A stretch of 42,091 bases of DNA from assembly GCA_035710745.1 (NCBI GenBank), contig DASTCX010000029.1, positions 1 through 42,091 on the forward strand, in the 5' to 3' direction. The notes under the pieces were generated by a model. The model made no database searches, had not been told where the DNA came from, and worked only from the letters and a program-made list of their open reading frames with translations. Within the stretch, counting starts at the first letter, position 1. The number at the start of each line of letters is the position of its first letter. The position numbers and the translations under genes are program-made. Source of the stretch: Candidatus Eremiobacteraceae bacterium (GTDB lineage Bacteria; Vulcanimicrobiota; Vulcanimicrobiia; Eremiobacterales; Eremiobacteraceae). Positions 1 through 8,194 of the stretch are shown in pieces.

Positions 1-1
1 C

Positions 2-118
2 AAGATCCAATGGGTCAAATACCAGGCCCGCGGCTTCCGAAACGAAGCACGCTTTGCCCAGGCCATCTACTTCCATTGCGGCGGCCTCGACCTATCGCCG
101 AGCCACCAGAAAGCCTGA
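2..118 (+). CDS. Transposase C-terminal fragment, ISL3-like (partial)
   Basis: An open frame enters from the left edge and stops with TGA at 116-118, giving the last 38 residues of a protein. The peptide contains WVKYQARGFRN and ends in a CGGLDL segment. This resembles the C-terminal end of DDE transposases of the ISL3 (IS204/IS1001) family, where a basic YxARGFRNF-type stretch follows the last catalytic acid. The rest of the gene lies outside the window, so I cannot tell whether it is intact. A truncated palindromic repeat begins seven bases after the stop, so the insertion or a later deletion seems to have cut the repeat array. Recognition rests on a short stretch; another transposase family is possible. 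Confidence 0.55.
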   Translation, partial: KIQWVKYQARGFRNEARFAQAIYFHCGGLDLSPSHQKA

Positions 119-124
119 AGCGCC

Positions 125-339
125 GATTTATCTCGACCGCCGCGGTCATTCACTCAGGGTAAGGGAGCGGTCGAGATTCATCTCGACCGCCGCGGTCATT
201 CACTCAGGTAAGGGAGCGGTCGAGATTCATCTCGACCGCCGCGGTCATTCAACTGCAAGGTCGTCTTCGGTCGAGCTAAAGCTCGACCGCTACATATCCT
301 TCGAGCAATATCGCGGCGGTCGAGATGAATCTCGACCGC
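125..339. repeat. Array of palindromic REP-like hairpins
   Basis: Four complete palindromes lie at 167-190, 216-239, 268-289 and 316-339, plus a right half at 125-140. All share outer arms GCGGTCGA/TCGACCGC (the 268-289 copy begins at CGGTCGA). Inner bases differ but stay paired: GAT/ATC in the first two, GCT/AGC at 268-289, GAT/ATC with another loop at 316-339. The first three right arms end at 140, 190 and 239, so the left part is a 49-50 bp direct repeat with spacer CGCGGTCATTCACTCAGG. The 316-339 copy has its flanks reversed (CGCGG on the left, CTCCCC on the right). The array sits between convergent gene ends and contains no gene. Confidence 0.9.
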
Positions 340-365
340 TCCCCAAGTCGATTGAAGACAAGATA

Positions 366-395
366 AAAAAATTGGGGGCGGCCTGCGCCGCCCCC
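366..395 (-). terminator. Rho-independent terminator of the sigma/anti-sigma operon
   Basis: A perfect 9-bp stem (374-382 with 387-395, GGGGGCGGC/GCCGCCCCC) and a 4-base loop. Read on the minus strand it is followed by AATTTTTTTA. It lies 26 bases past the stop of the anti-sigma gene and has the textbook stem plus U-tract. Confidence 0.92.
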
Positions 396-420
396 TGATC
401 CGATACGGGCTGCTTGAGGG

Positions 421-1338
421 TTACGAGTGCTGCTTGGTGACGATGTCTTTCGTAGGCGTGGTCGTCGCCGGCTTCACCGGCTTGTCGCGTAGGACGCCGC
501 CGTTCGCGGCGATCATCATGCCTTGGCCCGCGAGCAGGTTCATCACGCGACCCGCCGTGTAGACCGCGACGCTGCCCTTGTTCACGGTGACGTGCGTTCC
601 GGTCAGGCGCTGATCGACGGAGAAGGTCGTGCCGGTCGGTACGACGGTCGCCTGATCGGTCGCGATCTTGATCGGCGATGCTTCGTGGTGGAGATCTTCG
701 TGGACCTGGACGCCGCCGCGGTCGACGTGGACGTCGATCTCGTTGATGTTGCCGGTCTTCGGGTCGGTCGCGACGCGCTCGAAGTGCACCTGCGAGCCGC
801 CCTGGAGCGTCATGTTGAGGTGCGCGGTGAGAGCGACGACCGCCGGGTTGATCGATGTGTTCGCGACGGTCGAGCCGCCGGTGATATCCATCGTGCCGTT
901 CGCGACGTTCGTCGTCGCGCCGTTGTCGATCGTCTCGAGAGCGCCTTGGACGGCGGCGACGAGCGGCGGACCGCTCACCGGTAGACTCGCGTTGTGGACG
1001 TAGACACCGACCGCGAGCGCGGCTGCGAGGACGCCGCCGAAGGCGCTCGCCTGGCGCCAATTCTGACGAGCGGCGGTCGTGATCGAGCGGACCTTGTCGG
1101 AAGGCGTCGATGACGAGCTGCCATGGACGACGCGGCTGATGATCCGTTGTTCGAGGCCGCGCGGCACAGTAAGCTGCGGCACGTGCCGGATCAGCTCTTG
1201 GAACCGTTCCGCCTTGATCATGCTGCTCGCGCATGCGAAGCAGGTGCGGCGATGGCCGTCGAGGAGCGACTGTTGGGTGGGCGTGATCTGCCCGTCGAAC
1301 GACGAGTAGAGAAGATCGAGCGCTTCAGAGCATTCCAT
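421..1338 (-). CDS. Anti-sigma factor with zinc-finger N-terminus and FecR-like domain
   Basis: A 305-residue protein likely to hold the neighbouring ECF sigma factor inactive at the inner membrane. C3 and the motif H29-x3-C33-x2-C36 form a ZAS/zf-HC2 anti-sigma finger. One hydrophobic helix spans about residues 97-115. The outer part carries a FecR-like segment (PTGTTFSVDQ, then VTVNKGSVAVYTAGRV), a beta-rich domain often used to receive an envelope signal. The ATG at 1338 is preceded by AGGGAAGGAAG, a good ribosome site. The gene follows the sigma gene by 18 bases, so the two are co-transcribed, and a strong terminator follows. FecR-type regulators usually sit next to a TonB receptor gene; none is adjacent here, so the signal is unknown. 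Confidence 0.85.
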   Translation of the reverse strand: MECSEALDLLYSSFDGQITPTQQSLLDGHRRTCFACASSMIKAERFQELIRHVPQLTVPRGLEQRIISRVVHGSSSSTPSDKVRSITTAARQNWRQASAFGGVLAAALAVGVYVHNASLPVSGPPLVAAVQGALETIDNGATTNVANGTMDITGGSTVANTSINPAVVALTAHLNMTLQGGSQVHFERVATDPKTGNINEIDVHVDRGGVQVHEDLHHEASPIKIATDQATVVPTGTTFSVDQRLTGTHVTVNKGSVAVYTAGRVMNLLAGQGMMIAANGGVLRDKPVKPATTTPTKDIVTKQHS

Positions 1339-1356
1339 TTACGTGCGCTTCCTTCC

Positions 1357-1968
1357 CTAACTGATCAGCGGGTCGAGCCAGACCTGGAGGCGCCGCTTGG
1401 CGCGACACAGGTTGGTGCGAGCCGCCTGCTCGTTCATGCCCAGGATGTCGGCGATCTCGCCGTACGAGAGTCCCTGAAGCTCCCGAAGGATGAAGACCAT
1501 TCGCTGCTGGCTAGGCAACGCTCGCAAGCCATCCTCGAGCTCGCGGAACGTCTCGCCGCGGACCGCCGTCGCATCCGGCCGATCTTCGGTCCGGCTGACG
1601 AGTTCCGCTTCGTTCACGTCATCGATGTCCGCCATCGGCACGCCCGACTTGCCTTGATGGGTGAGGCAGACGTTCACGCAGATGCGGTAGAGCCAAGACG
1701 ATACTTTGCTGCGCCCCGAAAACGTGTTGGCATGCTGGTAGGCGCGCAGGAACGATTCCTGGACGAGGTCCTCGGCCGAGGAAGCATTGTATCGGTACGC
1801 GACGTTGTAGAGCATCCGTGTGTATCGCCTCACCAGCTCTGCGAACGCTTCGCCGTCGCCGTTGGCGATGCGCTGCATCAGGGCAAGGTCTTTGCCCAGC
1901 GAGACCGGTTCTAGGTGATACGACCGGACCGCCCCCGGAATTGTTACACCGAAAAAGATTGGCAGCAT
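1357..1968 (-). CDS. ECF (sigma-70 family) RNA polymerase sigma factor
   Basis: A 203-residue protein of group IV sigma factor size. Region 2 is clear: FAELVRRYTRMLYNVAYRY followed by SAEDLVQESFLRAYQ and SSWLYRICVN. Region 4 follows after a linker: LPSQQRMVFILRELQGLSYGEIADIL, then NEQAARTNLCRAKRRLQ as the helix-turn-helix that reads the -35 box. It would direct RNA polymerase to a small regulon when released by the anti-sigma factor encoded directly downstream. The ATG at 1968 is used because it opens the frame, but no strong ribosome site is close, and a start some residues further in is possible, since region 2 begins only near residue 25. Confidence 0.93.
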   Translation of the reverse strand: MLPIFFGVTIPGAVRSYHLEPVSLGKDLALMQRIANGDGEAFAELVRRYTRMLYNVAYRYNASSAEDLVQESFLRAYQHANTFSGRSKVSSWLYRICVNVCLTHQGKSGVPMADIDDVNEAELVSRTEDRPDATAVRGETFRELEDGLRALPSQQRMVFILRELQGLSYGEIADILGMNEQAARTNLCRAKRRLQVWLDPLIS

Positions 1969-2103
1969 GATCGGTCTTGTCGTCCTCGGGCTGTGCCCGC
2001 AAGGTTACGGGACACATAGCTCGTGCTAATATAATCGGGATTGGCGGCTTGATTCCTTATTATAACGTCAAACTTTGATGCTCGACACGACGCCCGGCAA
2101 GCG
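1969..2103. promoter_or_regulatory. Divergent promoter region between sigma and Fic genes
   Basis: This 135-bp gap separates divergently transcribed genes and is much more AT-rich than its surroundings (2020-2080). On the minus strand TATAAT lies at 2064-2059 and TATATT further along near 2035. On the plus strand TATAAC lies at 2061-2066. No partner -35 box at standard spacing is convincing on either strand, so I mark a promoter region rather than exact promoters. Self-activation by the ECF factor is plausible but not shown. Confidence 0.45.
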
Positions 2104-3336
2104 TTGCGAGGCTTTGCGGGACGGCCGCTCGAAAACCGCGTTTGCGTGCGAAACTTCATATTAGAAGAGCTGGCCGACGCACTCGACGACCGCAGCGGCC
2201 AGTTCCGCTACTTTTTCATCCTCTCCGATTGCCGGCTCGAGCCGTACGCAGCCGACGATCCGGGCGCACGCGGCTGCTCTTCTCGCAACGACGCCGTCGC
2301 CGTCCATCCGCTCTCGCATGCCGATGCGCACGAGATGATCCGCGACTTCATCGCGACGCTCGCTGACGGCGAGCTGGCCGAACGTCTTCATTCTGCCGCG
2401 GCCGGCCCATCGCCCGCACGCTTCCTTCAAGTCATCGGCGCATTCCCGCGCGCCAGGCGTTCGTGGTTGTCGTATCGCCAACGGCGGCTCGAGGCGGTGG
2501 CGCTCGATTGGCTTCGGAGCCAGAACGTCGACCTGCAGCGCCTTGGCTTGGACAAGGCGCCCCGGGCGGAGGAAGAAGCGATCGGTCTGCGCTTCGACGG
2601 AGCGCTCGAGGCGCGAATGCGCGAGGTCGACGAACGGGTCAAGGCGTTATGGCGGCGCGGCGCCGCCGCGATCGCGTCCGCCGGGGCGATCCGCGCCGAG
2701 CTCCATCTCGATGAGATCTACCACTCGAACGCGGTGCGCGGCAACCGGCTCGACCGCGTTCAGACGGAGGCGCTCGTGCTGCGCGGCGAGACGGTGGGCG
2801 GTCTCACGCTGCGCGAACATCTCGAGGCGGTCAATCTGCACAAAGCGCTCGGGCACGTCGACGTGCTCGCTAAGAGTCAGGCACCGTTGACGGAGCGTGC
2901 GATCCGCGAACTCCACATGCTGCTGTTCGCAGCTATCGACGACGAGAACGCCGGCACGTATCGTAGGATCGACACGCGCATCGTCGGCTCCGATTATCTT
3001 CCGCCGGAATCGGCGCTCGTGCCGGCGCTCGTGCGCGAGTTCACCGAGTGGCTCGATGAGACGAGCGCCGCGACGCTCGCGAAAGCGGCGGCGGCGCAGG
3101 CGAAGATCCAGAACATCTCGCCGTTCCTCGACGGGAACGGCCGCGTCGGACGCCTGCTTTCGAGCATGGTGCTGAGCGGCTCTGGCTACCCGCCGGCGAT
3201 CGTGCGCTCGGATGACGCCGATCGCTACTACGACGGCCTGCGTCAATCCGACGCCGGCGACCTGAGCGCCATGCTCGCGCTGACGATCGATTGCGTCGGT
3301 GCTTCGCTCGCGCGGCTCGAAGCCGCGCTGAAATAA
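2104..3336 (+). CDS. UPF0158-Fic fusion protein with degenerate Fic active site
   Basis: A 410-residue two-domain protein. Residues about 15-145 match the UPF0158 pattern (ILEELADALDDRS, MIRDFIATL, a W-x-x-Y segment and ALDWLRSQ). Residues about 190-400 are a Fic domain, the fold that transfers AMP from ATP to target proteins. The canonical motif HPFxDGNGRxxR reads SPFLDGNGRVGR, with S339 where the catalytic His belongs. The inhibitory motif S/TxxxE(G/N) reads SNAVRGN (208-214), with Arg for Glu. Losing both together suggests a non-AMPylating Fic relative, though another transfer chemistry cannot be excluded. The frame opens with TTG at 2104; GTG at 2146, at the domain edge, is an alternative. 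It starts a tight operon with two DNA-processing genes. Confidence 0.8.
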   Translation: MRGFAGRPLENRVCVRNFILEELADALDDRSGQFRYFFILSDCRLEPYAADDPGARGCSSRNDAVAVHPLSHADAHEMIRDFIATLADGELAERLHSAAAGPSPARFLQVIGAFPRARRSWLSYRQRRLEAVALDWLRSQNVDLQRLGLDKAPRAEEEAIGLRFDGALEARMREVDERVKALWRRGAAAIASAGAIRAELHLDEIYHSNAVRGNRLDRVQTEALVLRGETVGGLTLREHLEAVNLHKALGHVDVLAKSQAPLTERAIRELHMLLFAAIDDENAGTYRRIDTRIVGSDYLPPESALVPALVREFTEWLDETSAATLAKAAAAQAKIQNISPFLDGNGRVGRLLSSMVLSGSGYPPAIVRSDDADRYYDGLRQSDAGDLSAMLALTIDCVGASLARLEAALK

Positions 3337-3339
3337 CCG

Positions 3340-5289
3340 TTGTCCGCGGCGGAGAGGGCGGCGGCGTATCGCGGACTGATCGCCGAGCCGTCGCTCGCAG
3401 TACTTGCGTCCGATCGCGGTGCGCTCGACGAGTTCTGCTCGCTGAGCAGGGCCGTGGAAAACGCCGGCGTCTCGGATGCTGCGCTGGCCGCGGCGTGCGC
3501 CGACGCCGAACAGTCGATCGCGACTGTAGCTCGCGTGCTGCTTGCCATGCGCGGTACGCTGCGCGCCGCATCGCCCGGCATCGCCGCGTCGACCGCGATA
3601 CCTGGAACGCAGGATCGCTTTGAAATCGCTGCGAGCTCGCTTGCAGAAGCGCTCGACATCGTCGCGCGTGATGGCTTTGAGCGCGCCGAGGTGCCTCGCG
3701 ACGTCGTCGCAGCCCTCGGCGTCGATGATCCGCCGGCCATCCGCGTTCTACGGGCGGCGTTCTCGAGCGATGACCGGTCGCTTGTCGAGGCGCTCGCCGG
3801 CGATTTCGACGTCGCAGAGCTGAAAGCGGCGGAGAGGCTCGCGGGTCAGCGGTCGCTGCGCGCCGGTTTGCGCACAACGGGAGCGGCATTTCGCGGAATC
3901 GGCTCGCGCGAGCGTGCCGTCGAGTGGTTCGATCGCCTCGAAGTAGTACGCCGAGGCGGCCGAAAGCGCCGCGGAGCGCTTCGCGCCGCAGTCGAAGCGA
4001 CAGGCGTTTGCGACGCGGACGTCGCGAAGCACGCTGCATCGGCAGACGCGGTTTGGGACTCGCTCGACGATCCGCCGTCGTTTGGCGTGCGAGCGGCGCT
4101 ACTTTGTGACGCGCTCTCGACGGCTCGCATCTCCGATGATTTTCGGCTCGTGCCTATCGGCACCGATACTAGCCATCCAGCTCGGATCGACTTCGACGAC
4201 GCACCGGGAGGAGCCGTCGATGTCGCGGCGTTTGCGACCGCGATCGGCTGCGACGGACCGCTGTTCCACGGGCCTCATGTGCGCGTTCGTTTGCCTGCGA
4301 ATGAAGTGGTCGCGCGCTTCTTGCAGCAGCGGGGCGAAGCTGAGAATGTCCGCGTACGGCTGGATCGTCCGCTTCCGGAGAGCGGCGGCATGGTCGTCGC
4401 TCCGCGCATGACGTTCTCGGCGTCGCGGCTCAACATGTTCGTGAAATGTCCGCGCCGATTTTTCTACGAGTATCTCTGCGATGCCGTCGACGAACGCACG
4501 ACGTCGAACGCAGTGTACGGAAAGGTCTTCCATGCCGCGCTCGAGGCGCTCCATCGCGAGGTGCGCATCCCGTCCGCGTGGCAGCGCGGCGAAGTCCTCG
4601 ACAAGCTCTGCTTGCAGCTCGACGCCGCGTTCGGCGTCGCGAGTCGCGAGTTCGAGTCGGAGCTCGAGTACGCGGTGCTCCGGTTGCGCGCACGTCAGGT
4701 CGCGCGCCATTACGTCCGCTGGCTCTTCGAAGAGACGGCGGACGCGCCGCTCGAGATCTCGGATGTCGAAGAGCGACATGATGTCCTGCTCGGCGACCAT
4801 CGCTTCGTCGGCTACATCGATCGCGTCGACCGCCCTGCGGGCGGCGGTCCGGTCACGATCCTCGACTACAAGACCGGCCGCATCGAAGAAGATCCGGAGG
4901 AGTACCTGCGACAGGTGCGTACCGGCGATGAGGCGCAGCTCGCTCTCTACTACGCGATGCGCCGCGCGCGCGGTGACCAGGTGGCGCGTATCGCGCTCGT
5001 ATCGATCCGCGACGCCCGCGATCGCACGTGGGTGCTCGCGCTCGACATCGCCGACGAATCCGGCAAGTCGGTCGCGCCGAGGCGCGAACGCGCCGGTGTC
5101 CTGCGCGCGACGTGTTCGCTCGCCGATCTCGAGGCATCGCTCGCCGCGCTGACGCGCCGGTGCGACGAGATCACGACCGAGGGCTTCGATCATTTCGCGG
5201 TCGGCGACGATCCGCCATGTTCGTACTGCGCGTACGCCGCTTCGTGCCGCGAGCGACCCGATGACCAGGAGCGGATCTTTGCTCGCTGA
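3340..5289 (+). CDS. PD-(D/E)XK nuclease, AddB/RecB-like with Fe-S cysteines
   Basis: A 649-residue protein whose C-terminal half is a PDDEXK_1 nuclease. The metal-binding residues are visible: D494 and D497 in GYIDRVD, D509-x-K511 in LDYKTG, and a QLALYY motif after them. C370 (in FVKCPRRFFYEY) together with C627, C630 and C636 (C-x2-C-x5-C) reproduces the four-cysteine iron-sulphur pattern of AddB-type nucleases. The N-terminal 350 residues are low-identity and show no Walker A motif. It begins with TTG three bases after the Fic stop and overlaps the helicase gene by 29 bases, so the two products very likely act as a pair in end resection, repair or defence. It is much shorter than classical AddB, which has about 1,100 residues. 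Confidence 0.85.
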   Translation: MSAAERAAAYRGLIAEPSLAVLASDRGALDEFCSLSRAVENAGVSDAALAAACADAEQSIATVARVLLAMRGTLRAASPGIAASTAIPGTQDRFEIAASSLAEALDIVARDGFERAEVPRDVVAALGVDDPPAIRVLRAAFSSDDRSLVEALAGDFDVAELKAAERLAGQRSLRAGLRTTGAAFRGIGSRERAVEWFDRLEVVRRGGRKRRGALRAAVEATGVCDADVAKHAASADAVWDSLDDPPSFGVRAALLCDALSTARISDDFRLVPIGTDTSHPARIDFDDAPGGAVDVAAFATAIGCDGPLFHGPHVRVRLPANEVVARFLQQRGEAENVRVRLDRPLPESGGMVVAPRMTFSASRLNMFVKCPRRFFYEYLCDAVDERTTSNAVYGKVFHAALEALHREVRIPSAWQRGEVLDKLCLQLDAAFGVASREFESELEYAVLRLRARQVARHYVRWLFEETADAPLEISDVEERHDVLLGDHRFVGYIDRVDRPAGGGPVTILDYKTGRIEEDPEEYLRQVRTGDEAQLALYYAMRRARGDQVARIALVSIRDARDRTWVLALDIADESGKSVAPRRERAGVLRATCSLADLEASLAALTRRCDEITTEGFDHFAVGDDPPCSYCAYAASCRERPDDQERIFAR

Positions 5290-7402
5290 ACAGCCGGTGC
5301 CGCTCTCCGAAGCGCAGCGGAGCGTCGCGTCGTTCGACGGTCCGTCGCCGCTGCTCGTCACGGGGCCGCCCGGCTCCGGAAAGACGACCGCACTCGCTGC
5401 GCTCGCAGGGCGCTGGGCCGAGGCAGGCCCGGTCACCGTCGTCTGCGCGAACGATGCGTCGCGCGCTGCTTTTCTTGCGAGTGCGATACGGTTAGGGATC
5501 AGCGAAGGGATCGTCGTGGAGACCCTTCCCGGGCATTTGGCATCGTGGATGCGTCGCGAGTTCGCCGCGTCCGGCGCATCGCCGCGCCTGGCGGTCGGAG
5601 CGGAAGCAGATTCGATCGCGCTCGCTCGAGAGGCCGGCCGTACGATACTCGACATGACGTGGCCAGGTTTCCGCAGCACCGAGTTCGTCCTCGATCTTCC
5701 GTTCTTGGCCCGGCCCGACGTCTTTTTCGAAGAGACTGCGCGCCTTTTCCAACAGCTTCGGCGCAGGCTCGTCGATCCCGAGAGCTTCAGCGCGGGTTGT
5801 GCCGGAGGCATCGAAGCGTTCTACGGAGCCGATGTCGAGCGAGCACGTGCGCTTTGTGCCGACGGCAGCGTTCGATCGAACGCGAGCCGTCGCGGGCGTG
5901 AAGCGATGTCGGCGACGGTCGATCAGCTTCGCGTGCAGCGACGCGCCGAACGCGATCTAGCGGTGATGCTCGTCTTCCTGTATGGCGAGTACGCCGGCCT
6001 CGCGCGCGGCAGGAGCGTGTTGTGCGCGGAAGACGTCATCGCGGAAGGCGTCGCCTGGCTCGAGCGCGATCCGGACGCGGTCGCACGGCTCGCCGCGCGA
6101 TCCGGCGGATTCGTCGTCGACGATGCGGAGGACGCCGAGCCGGCGCTCGCGCCTTTGCTCGAGATCTTAGGTCGCGCCGGCGGCGTGCGGCTTGCCGCCG
6201 CGATCTGCCCGTCGTCGGCGATCGAAGGCATCCGCGGGCGCCGCGCGCTTGCGCTCGATGTGTCTGCCGAGAAGATCGTGCTGCCGCCGCCGGCGAGCCG
6301 CTGCGCGACGACCGCGGCGCGGTTCTCGGACGAAGGCGCCGAAGCCGACGCCGTCGCGCGCGACATCCGCGAGCTGCTCGATCAGGGCTCTCGACCTTCG
6401 GACGTCCTCGTGTTGACGCGCGACCGGCACGCGGCCGCCATCTACGTCCGTGCTCTGTCCGAGCGCGGCGTGCCGATCGCGGCACCGCGCGAGTCGTGGC
6501 AGGCGTCCGATGATATCGCCGACTTGCTCGCGCTTGCGTGCGTCGTCGACGACCCCTACGATCACGCGCACTTGCTGCGCGTTCTTTCGTCGCCGGTCGT
6601 CGCGCTGTCCGACCTGTCGTTGCTGCGCTTGTGCCGCGACCCGGAGGACGCGGACCAACTGGCGCTCGACGTCGGGCTGGACGACGCGCGCTTGAGCGGC
6701 GGGCGCGGCGTCGCCTCGACGACCCTAGCCGAAAACGTCCTCTACGGACTAGCCGACCAGCGCTTGTCGGAAGATGCGCGCGTCTCGCTCGTGACGTTCC
6801 GGGAGCGCTCGAAGGCGTGGCGGACGGCGTGTGCGCGCATGAGTCCTCCGTCAGCGCTCGCATACCTCAGCGAAGTCGGTGGGTTCCGAGCCGAGTGGCA
6901 CGCCGCGCCCGAGCATCTGCGCGAGCGCCTTTCCGAGGATGCGAGGCGTCTCGTAGCGGCGGCGTGCGGGCAGCCCGGCGGACTCGGCGATGTGGCGCGC
7001 ACGCTCGAATCTGGTCTGGCGGCGATCGAACCCTCAAAGGCCGGCGGCGACGCCGTCGGCAGCGAGACGATCGCCGGCGTCAAAGGATCGCGCGCGCCAT
7101 ACGTGTTCGTCACAGGCGTGGCACACAATCGCTTCCCGCGGATCTATGTCTCGCACGCGCTCTCCTTCACGAAGCAGTGGGGTCTCATCGCCCGCGAGAA
7201 CGTAGCCGGGGGCGCATCGCAGACGGCGAAGTTCGCGTGGTACTATGCCAAACACGGCGCGAAGCGGATGTATATAGAAGAAGAGCGACGCGCGCTCGCC
7301 TACGCGTTGTCGCGTGCCGACGTTGCGGCACGCGCGACGGGCTACGGCTCGACGCCGCGCTGGGCCGCCGACCAAGACTTGCTCTCGGCATACGGCGCAT
7401 GA
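5261..7402 (+). CDS. Divergent UvrD/AddA-like superfamily 1 helicase
   Basis: A 713-residue protein with a Q-motif glutamine (Q19) and a good Walker A, GPPGSGKTT (35-43, K41). Motif II reads VVDDAEDAEP with D287-D288 instead of the usual DE. Motif III lacks the usual GDxxQSIYxFRGA; the matching segment is CPSSAIEGIRGRRA. Motif VI is good (EEERRALAYALSRA). Near the C-terminus GVKGSRAPYVFVTGV is a weak version of the HxxKGLEW motif. ATP binding looks possible but strand unwinding may be reduced, as in AddB, which keeps the fold but not all motifs. The gene starts inside the nuclease gene and its TGA overlaps the next ATG, so translation is coupled on both sides. Confidence 0.82.
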   Translation: MTRSGSLLAEQPVPLSEAQRSVASFDGPSPLLVTGPPGSGKTTALAALAGRWAEAGPVTVVCANDASRAAFLASAIRLGISEGIVVETLPGHLASWMRREFAASGASPRLAVGAEADSIALAREAGRTILDMTWPGFRSTEFVLDLPFLARPDVFFEETARLFQQLRRRLVDPESFSAGCAGGIEAFYGADVERARALCADGSVRSNASRRGREAMSATVDQLRVQRRAERDLAVMLVFLYGEYAGLARGRSVLCAEDVIAEGVAWLERDPDAVARLAARSGGFVVDDAEDAEPALAPLLEILGRAGGVRLAAAICPSSAIEGIRGRRALALDVSAEKIVLPPPASRCATTAARFSDEGAEADAVARDIRELLDQGSRPSDVLVLTRDRHAAAIYVRALSERGVPIAAPRESWQASDDIADLLALACVVDDPYDHAHLLRVLSSPVVALSDLSLLRLCRDPEDADQLALDVGLDDARLSGGRGVASTTLAENVLYGLADQRLSEDARVSLVTFRERSKAWRTACARMSPPSALAYLSEVGGFRAEWHAAPEHLRERLSEDARRLVAAACGQPGGLGDVARTLESGLAAIEPSKAGGDAVGSETIAGVKGSRAPYVFVTGVAHNRFPRIYVSHALSFTKQWGLIARENVAGGASQTAKFAWYYAKHGAKRMYIEEERRALAYALSRADVAARATGYGSTPRWAADQDLLSAYGA

Positions 7403-8172
7403 TGGCTCGCCGACCAGGTATCGCCATCGCGTTCGTCGCCTGGCTCACGCTATGCGCAGCCACGTCCGCGACACCGCCGACGCTCGCAGGCGTCGCAGTC
7501 GGCTCGTCCGTGCTCGATGTCGAGAAGCGGTTCGGCTTCCCCGATGTCGCGGAGACGACCGACTACGGGAGCTTCTGGCAATGGTCCGAGCGCGACGGTC
7601 TCGACCGCGAGATCTACACCGACGACGATCTGGTCGTCGAAAGCGTCCTCGTCGCACCGGCTCGCGGCGGCTCGACCGCTCAGCCATCCGAGGCGCCGAT
7701 GCTCGGCATAGACGTGTCGAAGGCGGCGACGGCAGCTGCATCGGTCGGCGCCGGTCCGACGATTGTCAAGCCATCGACGCCCGGCATCATCGTGTGGCCT
7801 TTCGGTTCGGGCTATCTCGTGGCGGAGACGGTCGGCAGCGTCGTCGCGCGCCTGCGCGTTCTCGACGTCACGAGCACCCGGCGTTGGCGCTATGCCGGGG
7901 ATCCGCTCGCGACGCCTCCCCACACCGCGGCTACGATGGTAAGGGAGGTGATCGCTCCATCCGTGCCCGCCGGCGTGGGTGAGGATCTCATCCTCGTGAA
8001 CCTCGACGCGACCGGAAAAGTCACCGATGCGAAAGTCCTCATCGGCTCGGGCCAGACAGACGTCGATCGATTCGCCATCGATTGCGTGAGGTTGTCGACG
8101 TTCAAACCCGCGACGTGTGCGGGCGTGCCCTGCGCCGGCACGTATCTCTACTCAGGCGGCATTCTGCGCTAA
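7399..8172 (+). CDS. Exported protein with TonB C-terminal domain
   Basis: A 257-residue protein beginning MMARR and an Ala-rich hydrophobic segment (about residues 8-25), which can be a signal peptide or an uncleaved membrane anchor. The last 75 residues match the TonB C-terminal domain (DLILVNLDATGKVTDAKVLIGSGQ, then a D-x-F-A-x-x-C-V-R segment and FKPA), the part that contacts TonB-dependent receptors. The middle (GVAVGSSVLDVEKRFGFPD) is reminiscent of SmpA/BamE-type repeats. It lacks the proline-rich spacer of classical TonB. The start overlaps the helicase stop (ATGA), so the gene is in that operon although the topic differs. It may serve the receptor encoded at 15650, or act elsewhere in the envelope. 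Confidence 0.7.
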   Translation: MMARRPGIAIAFVAWLTLCAATSATPPTLAGVAVGSSVLDVEKRFGFPDVAETTDYGSFWQWSERDGLDREIYTDDDLVVESVLVAPARGGSTAQPSEAPMLGIDVSKAATAAASVGAGPTIVKPSTPGIIVWPFGSGYLVAETVGSVVARLRVLDVTSTRRWRYAGDPLATPPHTAATMVREVIAPSVPAGVGEDLILVNLDATGKVTDAKVLIGSGQTDVDRFAIDCVRLSTFKPATCAGVPCAGTYLYSGGILR

Positions 8173-8194
8173 GGTCGCCGCAAGAGAAAATGTA

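Noticed and set aside
125-339. CRISPR array from the regularly spaced repeats
   Set aside because: The units are palindromic with constant short spacers, only two or three regular periods, and no cas genes nearby.
54-398. A 114-codon frame running through the hairpin array
   Set aside because: It is made of translated repeats (RRGHS units) and starts inside the transposase tail in another frame.
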